From Sphingobacteriales bacterium 44-15 (GTDB lineage Bacteria > Bacteroidota > Bacteroidia > Chitinophagales > Chitinophagaceae): a DNA stretch of 64,000 nucleotides. Position numbers and translations under genes: made by a program. Shown here in pieces: positions 54,154 to 63,151 of the stretch (positions are counted from its first letter, which is position 1; each line of letters begins with the position of its first letter). The notes beneath the pieces are model-generated. The model ran no database searches and had not been told where the DNA came from. It was given only the letters and a program-made list of their open reading frames with translations. The stretch lies in assembly GCA_001899685.1 (NCBI GenBank), contig MKWG01000045.1:170331-234330 (forward strand), read 5' to 3'.

Positions 54154-54627
54154 AACATTACAATTTATAGGTTCAACAATACATATTAGTAGACAATATA
54201 TAGACGAAAAACGCTGTATAATAGTTTGAAAATATTATGTTCTTTATCCTTTCAAATACAGCATTTCAAAGATTCTTATCATATATCAAACAAAACAAAT
54301 AACAACAATACCACTAAGCGGGTATAGCTTTAAGCATCTTTCTATGGATCTCAAAGATTATTGGAGTTACACTTTCCAAAAACATTCAAAAAAAATGTGA
54401 AAGCAATATTCAGGGAGCAAGTTAACCGGTGATGATATTCTTTAAGGATAGCGTCATTTTGTATTTCTCAAAGAGAGTGCCAGAGTTTTCAAAAAGATGC
54501 TAATTATTGGTATTTTCAGAAAAAGCTTCCCTTTTTGATTTGCTCCTGCTCAAAACCGAAAATCATTTTATTGTTAAATCAATCGTGGGTAGATTTGTTA
54601 CCTCACAAATATGAATTTGATTTATTA
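54154..54627. other. AT-rich divergent intergenic region
   Basis: 474 bases between the small minus-strand gene and the M23 peptidase gene. It is AT-rich, with no frame having codon structure that persuades me, and probably contains both promoters. No consensus element with proper spacing was found. An upstream in-frame extension of the M23 gene to 54535 lacks signal-peptide character. Confidence 0.5.
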
Positions 54628-56337
54628 ATGAGAGGTATTTTTTTTCTTCTTTTGACTACAGCAGCATCACAGGCTTTTTCTCAGAACTTTCCCGGTGAAA
54701 AATTTCCCAAAGGTTATTTCCGCAAGCCCCTTGATATCCCGGCCAGCCTTGCGGGTAATTTTGGTGAGCTCCGTCCCAACCATTATCACATGGGGCTCGA
54801 TTTTAAAACAAACCGGGTAGAAAACCTGCCGGTACACGCTGCTGCAGACGGACATGTTGCCAGGATAAAAATAGAACCTTTCGGTTTTGGCAGGGCTATT
54901 TATATTGATCATCCCAATGGCTATACTACGGTGTATGCTCACCTCAACAGCTTTTTCCCGGCACTTGAAACTTATGTAAAGGAACAGCAGTATAAGCAGG
55001 AATCCTGGAGTGTATATCTCGAGATCCCGGCATGGCTTTTTCCCGTAAAAAAAGGAGATATTATTGCCCATAGCGGCAATACAGGCGGCTCCCAGGGGCC
55101 GCATCTCCATTTTGAGATCAGGGAGAGCGCTACCGATATAAATCTTAATCCCATGCTGTTTGGGTTGGATATCCCCGACAAAACAGCGCCTGCTATCTTA
55201 CGGTTAGCCATATACGACCGCAACAAAAGCACGTATGAGCAGTCTCCGGTAATGATGCCGGTTAAAAAAGCAGCAAATGGCTACGTGGTTTCGGCCTCCC
55301 CGGTGATGGTACATACCGATAAAGTCAGCTTTGCCATGACCAGCTATGACACACAGTCAGGGTCTGCCAACCAGAATGGTATTTACGGAGGCATACTGTA
55401 TGATAATGATGTTGAAATGACGAGGTTCGAAATGAAGGCGATCAGCTATGAATATACCAGGTATATCAATGCCCATATTGATTACAAAACCAAAGCAGGC
55501 AATGGACCTTACCTGCAGCATCTTTCTGAGCTTCCCGGGTATATCAACAGTATATATACAAAAGACAAAAGCAGTGGTGTGGTGGATCTTTCCGACAGGC
55601 AGGTGCATCATATCCGCATTGCATCAAAGGATGCTTACGGAAATGTATCTGAGGTAAAGTTTGCCGTAAAATATGTTCCCGGGGTCAGCCAGCCTGCAAC
55701 CGGGAAAGGGAAAATGTTTTATCCGCTTATGGTAAATGTGGGCGAGGGTAGCGAAGACTGTGATTACTATATCGGCGAGAAGGGACTGTATGACTCTGTG
55801 CATATCCTGTACAGCAGGCAGCCGTCAAATAACCCGGCAGTAGTGTCTGCGGTACATACTATCGGCGCAGCATATATACCGGTACAGGAAGGGCTGGTGG
55901 TGAGAATAAAGCCGGTGCAGCCGCTTACGCCTGAAGCAAAAAACCGTGTGGTAATGCAACGCTTTACCGGCAGCAAAAAAGAAGTGGTAAAAGTAGAATG
56001 GCAGGGGGAATACGCGATGGCAAAATTCAGGGAGCTTGGTAATTTCCAGCTGGCACTCGACGAAACGCCGCCGGAGATCATTCCCGTAGGGTTTAAAGAT
56101 TCCTCTGATGTAAGTAAGGCGGCAAAGCTTGTATTTACGGTAAAGGACAACTTTGACCAGTTCAGGCGCTTCAGGGCGGAGCTGGACGGCAAGTGGCTGT
56201 GCTTTTCCAATGATAAAGGCAGGAATTTCGTTTATGTTTTTGATGAGCAATGCCTTCCCGGCGCTCACCGGTTGAAAATAAGCGTATCAGATGAAGCAGG
56301 CAATATAGCCACCAGAGTATTTACCTTTACGCGATAA
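54628..56337 (+). CDS. M23-family metallopeptidase (LytM-like)
   Basis: A 569-residue protein from the ATG at 54628, which opens a clean signal peptide (MRGIFFLLLTTAASQAFSQ). The peptidase domain has HMGLDF (His54, Asp58), an inserted stretch (about 105-135), then GNTGGSQGPHLHFEIR with His159 and His161. All zinc ligands are present, so it can cut peptidoglycan cross-bridges in the periplasm. The remaining 400 residues are beta-rich (VVDLSDRQVHHIRIASKDA; FTVKDNFDQFRRFRAELDG; LKISVSDEAGNIATRVFTF), resembling Ig-like or cadherin-like modules. Such long M23 proteins are common in this phylum. Confidence 0.93.
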   Translation: MRGIFFLLLTTAASQAFSQNFPGEKFPKGYFRKPLDIPASLAGNFGELRPNHYHMGLDFKTNRVENLPVHAAADGHVARIKIEPFGFGRAIYIDHPNGYTTVYAHLNSFFPALETYVKEQQYKQESWSVYLEIPAWLFPVKKGDIIAHSGNTGGSQGPHLHFEIRESATDINLNPMLFGLDIPDKTAPAILRLAIYDRNKSTYEQSPVMMPVKKAANGYVVSASPVMVHTDKVSFAMTSYDTQSGSANQNGIYGGILYDNDVEMTRFEMKAISYEYTRYINAHIDYKTKAGNGPYLQHLSELPGYINSIYTKDKSSGVVDLSDRQVHHIRIASKDAYGNVSEVKFAVKYVPGVSQPATGKGKMFYPLMVNVGEGSEDCDYYIGEKGLYDSVHILYSRQPSNNPAVVSAVHTIGAAYIPVQEGLVVRIKPVQPLTPEAKNRVVMQRFTGSKKEVVKVEWQGEYAMAKFRELGNFQLALDETPPEIIPVGFKDSSDVSKAAKLVFTVKDNFDQFRRFRAELDGKWLCFSNDKGRNFVYVFDEQCLPGAHRLKISVSDEAGNIATRVFTFTR

Positions 56338-56390
56338 TTAAAAACCCGGGTATCCGGTCTGTTAAGCAGTTTACCATATTTCACGCAGTT

Positions 56391-56858
56391 ATGATTACAT
56401 TAAAAGAAGGAGATAAGGCTCCATTGTTCACAGGCAAAGATCAGAATGGCAATAAGGTCTCACTTGGGAGCTATAAAGGGAAAAAAGTTGTATTGTATTT
56501 CTACCCGGCAGATGATACCCCTACCTGTACAATACAGGCCTGTAATCTCCGCGACAATTTTGCATTGTTGAAAAAACAGGAGTTCGAAGTAATAGGCGTC
56601 AGTCCCGACGAGACAGCCAAACATAAAAAATTCGAAACAAAATACAAGTTACCTTTTACCCTTATAGCCGACCCGGATCATACCATCATTGATAAATACG
56701 GCGTATGGGGCGAGAAGCAGCTTTACGGGAGAAAATATATGGGGCTGCACCGTACCACTTTCGTCATTGACGAAAAAGGGATCATCAGAAAAATATTCCT
56801 TCGTCCCAGAAGCAAACAGCATGCTGAAGAGATTGTAAAAGCATGGGAAACGATGTAA
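56391..56858 (+). CDS. bcp: Thioredoxin-dependent thiol peroxidase (BCP/PrxQ)
   Basis: A 155-residue peroxiredoxin: KEGDKAPLFTGKDQNG begins the fold and YFYPADDTPTCTIQAC carries the peroxidatic Cys46 and resolving Cys51, five residues apart as in E. coli BCP. VIGVSPDETAKHKKF and YGVWGEKQLYGRKYMGLHRT follow. It reduces hydroperoxides in the cytoplasm with thioredoxin. TPT before the catalytic Cys replaces the more common TPG, which is conservative. It precedes the small HExxH gene by 7 bp. Confidence 0.95.
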   Translation: MITLKEGDKAPLFTGKDQNGNKVSLGSYKGKKVVLYFYPADDTPTCTIQACNLRDNFALLKKQEFEVIGVSPDETAKHKKFETKYKLPFTLIADPDHTIIDKYGVWGEKQLYGRKYMGLHRTTFVIDEKGIIRKIFLRPRSKQHAEEIVKAWETM

Positions 56859-56865
56859 TTGTGCT

Positions 56866-57162
56866 ATGGATATACATGATATCAGGATAAAAGAAAGATC
56901 ATGGAAGGCGCGTGTTGCCGCCCGTTGCCTTGGAGTAGACAATGTAGCTTTTACGCTGGGAAAGACCATTCACTTGCACAATGCCACCAAAACCGAATTC
57001 CTTCATGATGAAAGATGGGTGAAGCATGAACTGAAACATGTAGAGCAATTCAGGAGATACGGCTACATTAACTTCATAGTAAAATATACCATCGAAACCA
57101 TTCGGAAAGGATATTACAATAATAAATATGAAGTGGAAGCGAGGCAGGCGGAACGCTGCTGA
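56866..57162 (+). CDS. Small HExxH protein (putative zinc metallopeptidase-like)
   Basis: A 98-residue protein with HELKHVEQFRRYG (His54, Glu55, His58) and a downstream YEVEARQAE segment that could give a third, acidic ligand. The pattern resembles the metal-binding core of DUF4157-like proteins, but the chain is too short for a full peptidase domain. No signal peptide. Its start is 7 bp after bcp, so it is co-transcribed with it. A protease, a metal-binding regulator or an inactive fold are all open. Confidence 0.65.
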   Translation: MDIHDIRIKERSWKARVAARCLGVDNVAFTLGKTIHLHNATKTEFLHDERWVKHELKHVEQFRRYGYINFIVKYTIETIRKGYYNNKYEVEARQAERC

Positions 57163-57190
57163 GAGGGCAATTGATACCTACTAATGTTTC

Positions 57191-57279
57191 GTGAAAGGTG
57201 AAACGTCAGTCGTGAAATGAGCCGCTCACGTTTCACATCTCACGTTTCACCTTTCACGTCTCACTTCTCATTTCTCACG
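57191..57279. repeat. Word-type intergenic hairpin (GTGAAACGTGAGA family), convergent gap
   Basis: The left arm 57191-57221 (GTGAAAGGTGAAACGTCAG..., ending AAATGAG) pairs imperfectly with 57225-57257 (CTCACGTTTCACATCTCAC..., ending CCTTTCAC) over about 31 bases. A further run of the same words (GTCTCACTTCTCATTTCTC) reaches 57279. It fills the gap between two convergent genes. Confidence 0.85.
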
Positions 57280-57280
57280 T

Positions 57281-58996
57281 TCATCTCAGCCGCTTTGCCA
57301 GCACCACCGCTTTTTTGAACTGCTTTGTTTTCCCTTGCAGGTTGAATACCTCCGCGAACATAACGTATATGCCCATGCGAAGCGGCTGACCGTTCTCATC
57401 AAGCCCGTCCCATTTATAAAATCCCTGTGTACCGCAAATGCCGTTTCTTACAAGATGGCGGACAGCTCTCCCTGCGGCATCATATATAGTAATGTTGCAC
57501 ACATTACCGGTTTCGGGAAAGCGGTAACGGATCAGCAGGTAATCATCATGCCCGTCATTATCCGGAGAAAAAATATCCGGGTCGGGAGTTATTTCTCCCT
57601 GTATCTGCAGATCTGCCCTGTATTGCGAATTTTGATATCCTGGAGTACCATACCCGGTGCTGGCCGCAGCAGACTGCCAGTTGTGCTGATCCTGGGTAGC
57701 GGCATCAGCATTGATCCTTTCAAGTGCCACTCCTTTTTTATTGCTAATCAAAGGCAAATGCCAGCTTTCATGGTAGGTAAGCTCGTCAACTGTTTCGCCC
57801 TGCAGGTTCAGGAGTACGATGGTGCCGCCGGCATTTGCCAATACCGGCATTCCAGCAACTTCAATATACCCGCTGTAACCGGGGCTGGCATAGTGTCTTT
57901 TTACCGCCGCGGTATCGGTGGACAGTGCTTTGTATTCCCCGGGAAAGAGTAACAGGTTTTCAGGGGTAAGGGATTTCATTGTACCCAGCCCTCCTGAAGT
58001 ATTTCGCGTGGCGATGAGAAGGTCTTTGCCATTTACGGTATGACTGCTCCTGTTATACAGCTCTATATATTCCGCTCCGTCATCAGGTGCATTAAACAAT
58101 ACTTCGTTAATAACAATGTCGTTTTTTGGGGGTGATGCTGCGAGCGCTGTCCTGGCAGAGGATCGTTCTGTCCTGTTCCCGCTGCAGTCTGTAATATTTT
58201 TTACGGAAACAGTATATACCTTTTCTTTCTGTTGCTCCCTGTTCAATGTGAGGGTCACTTTACTAAAAAGAGGCGCTTCTGCGATTGCCGTTACCGGCAT
58301 TCCGATGTTTTCATTAATGTTATAATTGTAAGTATTTGCTGCCCCGGCGCTATCCAGCGGTTCGCTGAAGGAAAGGGTGATATGCCGATCATCCGGAGAA
58401 AAGGCAGAGAGCAGCTCCGGCGGGTGTTGGTCTGTATTTGTTGCGGCAACAGCGTTTTTTGTTCCCGGTGTTCCTCCCTTACTGCTGGTGCTTGCGCTCC
58501 AGTTGTCTGCGCCGGTACATGGATTTTTTGGATCAATCATCTCGAGCGACCAGCCTCCTGCCGCTTTCACCTCGTTGCCGTACCAGCTTCTGTCATACTG
58601 CACTGCATGGATAAGTATATGGTCTGCAGAATGCAGCATGATAAGATCTCCGTTCACCCGCAGTGTGGGAAAGTTGGTAACAGCAACCGTTCTGCCGGAA
58701 TTGCTCAGGGCTGTCATTGCAGATGATGACCCGATAATAACAATGCTGTCGGGCTCCAGCAAAATATCTTCCTTAATGGTGGCGGTGCTTTTGTCATCGC
58801 TGATGGTCCACCCTTTCAGCATGCAGGCATACGCAGATGTGTTGTACAATTCAATATACTTTACTTCCGGTAGTCCCGGCGAAGGAGAAGGATTTGCCAT
58901 GATCTCATTGATCACTATATCGTAGCGTTGTGGCGGCTGTGCATGTACAGACGACAGGGTCAAAAGCAGGCTGATGACCGGCATGGTGTTTTTCAT
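57281..58996 (-). CDS. Secreted lamin-tail-domain protein with FlgD-like C-terminus
   Basis: A 571-residue protein from an ATG at 58996 with a signal peptide (MKNTMPVISLLLTLSSVHAQ). A farther in-frame ATG at 59023 is possible. Two lamin-tail domains (DIVINEIMANPSPSPGLPEV, about 25-155; DIVINEVLFNAPDDGAEYIE, about 290-435) flank an Ig-like segment (HITLSFSEPLDSAGAANTY). The C-terminus (NITIYDAAGRAVRHLVRNG, YKWDGLDENGQPLRMGIYV) is a FlgD-Ig-like module. Such surface proteins are typical of Bacteroidota, but no classic type IX sorting tail is clear. Function unknown. Confidence 0.88.
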   Translation of the reverse strand: MKNTMPVISLLLTLSSVHAQPPQRYDIVINEIMANPSPSPGLPEVKYIELYNTSAYACMLKGWTISDDKSTATIKEDILLEPDSIVIIGSSSAMTALSNSGRTVAVTNFPTLRVNGDLIMLHSADHILIHAVQYDRSWYGNEVKAAGGWSLEMIDPKNPCTGADNWSASTSSKGGTPGTKNAVAATNTDQHPPELLSAFSPDDRHITLSFSEPLDSAGAANTYNYNINENIGMPVTAIAEAPLFSKVTLTLNREQQKEKVYTVSVKNITDCSGNRTERSSARTALAASPPKNDIVINEVLFNAPDDGAEYIELYNRSSHTVNGKDLLIATRNTSGGLGTMKSLTPENLLLFPGEYKALSTDTAAVKRHYASPGYSGYIEVAGMPVLANAGGTIVLLNLQGETVDELTYHESWHLPLISNKKGVALERINADAATQDQHNWQSAAASTGYGTPGYQNSQYRADLQIQGEITPDPDIFSPDNDGHDDYLLIRYRFPETGNVCNITIYDAAGRAVRHLVRNGICGTQGFYKWDGLDENGQPLRMGIYVMFAEVFNLQGKTKQFKKAVVLAKRLR

Positions 58997-59065
58997 AAAC
59001 AACAAGATAGCCAAAATCCCCATATTTTCCTACCTTCAACCGATAGCACTTTACTGCTATATTAA

Positions 59066-59131
59066 TCGTGAAACGACAGACCTCAGAGGTGAAACGTGAG
59101 ACAAGCTTTCACCTCTCCCATTTCACGTTTG
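59066..59131. repeat. Word-type intergenic hairpin (GTGAAACGTGAGA family)
   Basis: CGTGAAACG with GAGGTGAAACGTGAG on the left is answered by CTTTCACCTCTCCCATTTCA and CG on the right. Stem pairs are interrupted by a ten-base insert (ACAGACCTCA). It lies in the divergent gap between the lamin-tail gene and the permease gene. Confidence 0.72.
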
Positions 59132-59172
59132 ACATAGCAATAGTATATATAATATAGTCAACACAACACTAC

Positions 59173-60501
59173 ATGAGTTCAACCGGTCAGCAATCCCAAA
59201 ACAACACACATCTTTCCCGAAATTTAGGACCACTGATGCTATGGGGGCTGGGAGTAGGTTATGTAATATCCGGCATGTATTTCGGCTGGAACCTCGGGCT
59301 CGCTGAAGGCGGTACTTACGGGCTGGCCTTAGCCACCCTGCTGATCATTATTTTATATATCACGTTTACTTTTTCCTATACGGAATTAGCCTGTGCCATT
59401 CCCAAAGCCGGCGGTGTTTTTGACTATGCGAGCAGGGCGCTCGGGAAAGAAGCGGGATTCATTGCCGGGCTGTCGCAGATCATTGAGTTTATTTTTGCAC
59501 CCCCTGCCATAGCGGCGGCCATCGGGGCCTATTTCCATATCTTTTTTCCGCAGCTATCTGTTACCGGTATCGCCATAGCCGCTTATATAATATTTACGGC
59601 GCTGAATATTTATGGCGTAAAAGCGGCGGCACGCTTTGAGCTGATCATCACCATACTCGCCGTCGCAGAGCTGTTGATCTTTGCAGGCGCTACGCTGCCG
59701 CATTTCGATATCAAAAATATTCAGCACAATGCTTTTCCCAACGGGTGGAAAGGAGTGTGGGCTCCCATCCCTTTTGCTATCTGGTTCTTCCTTGCTATAG
59801 AAGGCGTAGCCAATGTTGCTGAAGAAACAGTCAACCCCCAGCGTAATGTATTGATCGGTTTTGGCTCAGCACTGCTTACCCTGATCATATTATGTATCCT
59901 CACCTTCCTGTCTTCCGTTGGTGTTGCAGGATGGGAAGCAATAGTATATCCCGCTCCCGGTGCGCCGCCTTCCGATTCGCCGCTCCCGCTGGCGCTGGCC
60001 AAAATAACGGGAAACAGCGCCTGGCTCTACCACCTGCTGATCACTATCGGGCTGATGGGATTGATAGCGTCCTTTCACGGGATCATTCTTGCTTCGGGCA
60101 GGGCAACCCTGGAGTTTGGCAGGGTAGGTTATATTCCCCCGGTATTCGGGAAGATCCATACCAAATTCAAAACTCCGGCCAATGCCCTGCTTATAAATAT
60201 GGTGCTTGGCATCATTGCCCTGCTCACCGGTAAAACATCAGAGATCATAACTATCGCCTGTTTTGGTGCGCTCACCCTATACATTTTTTCAATGATCACC
60301 GTGCTGGCGCTGCGAAAAAAGGAGCCGGATATGCCACGCCCTTTCCGGGTACCTTTTTTTCCTGCTTTTCCTATCGTTGCTTTGGTAATTGCCATAATTT
60401 CGCTGATCGCAATGACGACCCTTAACCTTAGCCTTGCACTCATTTATTTTATGATCCTGCTGGCAGGATATGCCTGGTTTCATTTTTTTGTAAAAAAATA
60501 A
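59173..60501 (+). CDS. APC-superfamily permease, ethanolamine-permease type
   Basis: A 442-residue protein with twelve hydrophobic helices. WGLGVGYVISGMYFGWNLGL is the first helix and is characteristic of the ethanolamine permease group. AIPKAGGVFDYASRALG matches the family's second conserved block, and PFAIWFFLAIEGVANVAEET the sixth-helix region. It should carry a small amine such as ethanolamine across the inner membrane. It begins the operon whose next gene starts 3 bp after its stop. Substrate identity comes from resemblance and context. Confidence 0.85.
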   Translation: MSSTGQQSQNNTHLSRNLGPLMLWGLGVGYVISGMYFGWNLGLAEGGTYGLALATLLIIILYITFTFSYTELACAIPKAGGVFDYASRALGKEAGFIAGLSQIIEFIFAPPAIAAAIGAYFHIFFPQLSVTGIAIAAYIIFTALNIYGVKAAARFELIITILAVAELLIFAGATLPHFDIKNIQHNAFPNGWKGVWAPIPFAIWFFLAIEGVANVAEETVNPQRNVLIGFGSALLTLIILCILTFLSSVGVAGWEAIVYPAPGAPPSDSPLPLALAKITGNSAWLYHLLITIGLMGLIASFHGIILASGRATLEFGRVGYIPPVFGKIHTKFKTPANALLINMVLGIIALLTGKTSEIITIACFGALTLYIFSMITVLALRKKEPDMPRPFRVPFFPAFPIVALVIAIISLIAMTTLNLSLALIYFMILLAGYAWFHFFVKK

Positions 60502-60504
60502 AAT

Positions 60505-61872
60505 ATGCCTTCGGTTACATCAACTTCAGCCTTACTCAAACAGCTCGCTGACCAAAAAACGCAGAAAGTAAAACTGGCGATAACGGATATTGACGGCGTT
60601 TTGCGCGGTAAAGTGATCAGCTTTGAAAAATTTAAATCTATTGCCGAAAGTGGCTTTGGCTTTTGTGATGTGGTTTTTGGCTGGGATGCAGGCGATGTGG
60701 CCTATGATAATGCTGCCATTACCGGCTGGCATACCGGCTATCCCGATGCTACGGCTGTGGTGGATGTGAAAACCTACCGGCACATTCCCTGGGATAATGA
60801 TATCGCTTTTTTCCTGGCCGATTTTGATACGGAGGAAGAGTCCTCTAAAATATGCCCGAGAAATTTATTGAAAAAGGTGAATGAGCAGGTGAAAAAGGCA
60901 GGATATCATGCGTACTGCTCGCAGGAGTTTGAATGGTTTAACCTGATAGATAATTCAACTGAGTTGTACGAAGGAAAATTCCGAGATATCAAACCGATGA
61001 CCAATGGCATGTTTGGTTATTCCGTATTAAGGGCCTCTCAGCGCAATGCCTTCTTCAATGACCTGTTTGACCTGCTGAAAAAATTTGAAGTGCCGCTGGA
61101 AGGTATACATACGGAAACCGGGCCGGGCGTATATGAAGCTGCCATCACTTATTCCGGCTCGCTGGAAGCGGCTGACAGGGCTGTATTGTTCAAGAGCAGT
61201 GTAAAGGAGATTGGTTACCGCCACGGTGTGCTGCCGACTTTCATGGCAAAATTCAATGAGAACCTGCCGGGTTGCAGCGGCCACGTACACCAGAGCTTAT
61301 GGTCTGCCGATTCAAAACAAAACCTGTTTTACGATAAAAAGAAAAAACATAATATCAGCGCATTGATGGAAAGCTATATAGCAGGACAACTGTATTGTCT
61401 TCCTTATATTCTGCCCATGTTCGCGCCTACGGTCAACAGCTATAAAAGGCTGGTGGAAGGCGCCTGGGCGCCGACAACCCTTACCTGGGCAGTAGATAAC
61501 AGGACAACCGCTTTGCGCGCCTTACCCGGCGGTGAAAAATCAGCAAGGCTGGAAACACGTGTGGTAGGCTCTGATTCAAACCCGTACCTCGCTATAGCGG
61601 CATGCCTCGCATCAGGACTATATGGTGTGCGCAAAAAGCTGAAATTAGATACGCCTGTCACTATCGGCAATGGCTATGCGAATAAGACTAATGGTATATT
61701 ACCATCAAACCTGTGGCAGGCAACACAGTCCATGAAAAATTCAGATCTCGCCAAAGAGCTTTTTGGCGAGGCTTTTGTAGCTCATTTTACGGCAACAAGA
61801 GAATGGGAATGGCGGCAGTTCTCAAAGGTGGTTACGGATTGGGAACTGAAGAGATACCTGGAGATCATTTAA
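60505..61872 (+). CDS. Glutamine-synthetase-family gamma-glutamyl-amine ligase (PuuA-like)
   Basis: A 455-residue protein of the GS superfamily. VKLAITDIDGVLRGKVISFE is the beta-grasp start and ETGPGVYEAAITY carries metal-binding Glu. GCSGHVHQSLW is the ATP/metal His loop, APTTLTWAVDNRTTALRALP contains the glutamate-binding Arg, and ARLETRVVGSDSNPYLAIAA is typical of non-canonical GSs that ligate glutamate to amines. Neighbouring permease and gamma-glutamyl hydrolase genes support gamma-glutamylation of an amine instead of ammonia assimilation. It starts 3 bp after the permease gene. Confidence 0.88.
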   Translation: MPSVTSTSALLKQLADQKTQKVKLAITDIDGVLRGKVISFEKFKSIAESGFGFCDVVFGWDAGDVAYDNAAITGWHTGYPDATAVVDVKTYRHIPWDNDIAFFLADFDTEEESSKICPRNLLKKVNEQVKKAGYHAYCSQEFEWFNLIDNSTELYEGKFRDIKPMTNGMFGYSVLRASQRNAFFNDLFDLLKKFEVPLEGIHTETGPGVYEAAITYSGSLEAADRAVLFKSSVKEIGYRHGVLPTFMAKFNENLPGCSGHVHQSLWSADSKQNLFYDKKKKHNISALMESYIAGQLYCLPYILPMFAPTVNSYKRLVEGAWAPTTLTWAVDNRTTALRALPGGEKSARLETRVVGSDSNPYLAIAACLASGLYGVRKKLKLDTPVTIGNGYANKTNGILPSNLWQATQSMKNSDLAKELFGEAFVAHFTATREWEWRQFSKVVTDWELKRYLEII

Positions 61873-62002
61873 AGGGGAAGGTGTAGGGTATAAGGAGTAA
61901 AGCATAAAGAGGGGAAGCCAATCCAAAAACAATGCTTACTAATTCAGATGAAAGACTAAACTCGCAGCATTTCAAATCTCAGATTTTAAATTTCAAATAC
62001 AC
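61873..62002. repeat. Word-repeat fragments in the gap before the alcohol dehydrogenase
   Basis: The left part (GGGGAAGGTGTAGGGTATAA) has the words of the 46.2-kb hairpin but no right arm. The right part has TTTCAAATCTCAGATTT and AAATTTCAAATAC, with a small perfect palindrome AAATCTCAGATTT. It separates the ligase gene from the next gene by 130 bp. Confidence 0.55.
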
Positions 62003-63151
62003 ATGCTTTTCGAAAAAATCCATCAGTTTAATTTTCCTACCACTATACGTTTCGGTGCGAATGTAGTAAAGGAGTTGCCGGCGTATTTAAAAGCGAATAA
62101 TTTAAAAGCGCCGTTGATTGTTACTGACCCTAATGTGGCGCAACTGCCTTTTTTTAAAGAGATAATGGATGATCTCCGCAAGAATAATATTGAAGCTGAA
62201 GTATTTTCAGATATTCATAAAAACCCGGTGAAGTCTGACGTATACAAAGGTGTGGATGTGTGGGATAAGACCGGCCGCGATAGTGTTGTAGGCATTGGCG
62301 GAGGCGCCGGGCTTGATGTGGCGCGTGCCATCCTGCTCCGTATCAATCACAGGGAAGACCTGTTTAAATATGATGATCTTATCGGAGGGGATATTTATGT
62401 CACCAACGATGTACCTCATTTCATCACCGTACCTACCACTTCAGGTACCGGCAGCGAAGTGGGCCGGAGTGCTATTATCGCCGATGATGAAACCCATCAG
62501 AAAAAGATCCTGTTCTCTCCAAAACTGATGGCGAAGATCGTTTTTGCCGACCCGGTGCTTACAATGGATATTCCCGCTCCTATCACTGCCGCTACCGGCA
62601 TGGATGCATTAACGCATAATATGGAGGCTTTCCTGGCCAAGAACTACCACCCTATGTGCGATGGTATCGCCTTACAGGGGATGAAGCTGATACATGAATC
62701 CCTGGAAAAAGCGACTAACAAGCCCGACCTAGAATCAAGAAGCAAGATGCTGTTGGGCTCTATGATGGGAGCCATTGCTTTCCAGAAGGGACTGGGTGTA
62801 GTGCATTCCCTGGCACACCCACTTTCTTCCTTGCTTGATACACATCACGGATTAGCAAATGCCGTTAATATTCCTTACGGTATGGAATTTAATATCACGG
62901 GTTTTGAAGATAAGTTCAGAACGATCGCCAGGACATTGGAGCTGGAAAAAGAAAACGGGGAAGCAGTGGTGCAATATTTATTTGATCTTAACAGCAAGAT
63001 CAGGATACCACATCACCTGAGAGATATCGGCGTGAAAATGGAACATGTGGAAACGCTGGCGGACCTCGCTTTTGCTGATTTTGCACATCCCAATAATCCC
63101 AAGCCGGTGTCGAGAGAAGATTTTAAGCAGTTGTATTTAAAAGCGTTATAG
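62003..63151 (+). CDS. Iron-containing alcohol dehydrogenase
   Basis: A 382-residue protein of the group III alcohol dehydrogenases. GIGGGAGLDVARAI (about 98-110) is the NAD-binding turn. TVPTTSGTGSEVGRSAII follows, and the metal site Asp201, His205 (MDALTHNMEAF), His268 (HSLAHPLSS) and His282 (HHGLANAV) is complete. It would oxidise a primary alcohol to an aldehyde with NAD. Its place between the ligase and the hydrolase suggests a gamma-glutamyl amino alcohol as substrate. It is followed without a gap by the hydrolase gene. Confidence 0.92.
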   Translation: MLFEKIHQFNFPTTIRFGANVVKELPAYLKANNLKAPLIVTDPNVAQLPFFKEIMDDLRKNNIEAEVFSDIHKNPVKSDVYKGVDVWDKTGRDSVVGIGGGAGLDVARAILLRINHREDLFKYDDLIGGDIYVTNDVPHFITVPTTSGTGSEVGRSAIIADDETHQKKILFSPKLMAKIVFADPVLTMDIPAPITAATGMDALTHNMEAFLAKNYHPMCDGIALQGMKLIHESLEKATNKPDLESRSKMLLGSMMGAIAFQKGLGVVHSLAHPLSSLLDTHHGLANAVNIPYGMEFNITGFEDKFRTIARTLELEKENGEAVVQYLFDLNSKIRIPHHLRDIGVKMEHVETLADLAFADFAHPNNPKPVSREDFKQLYLKAL

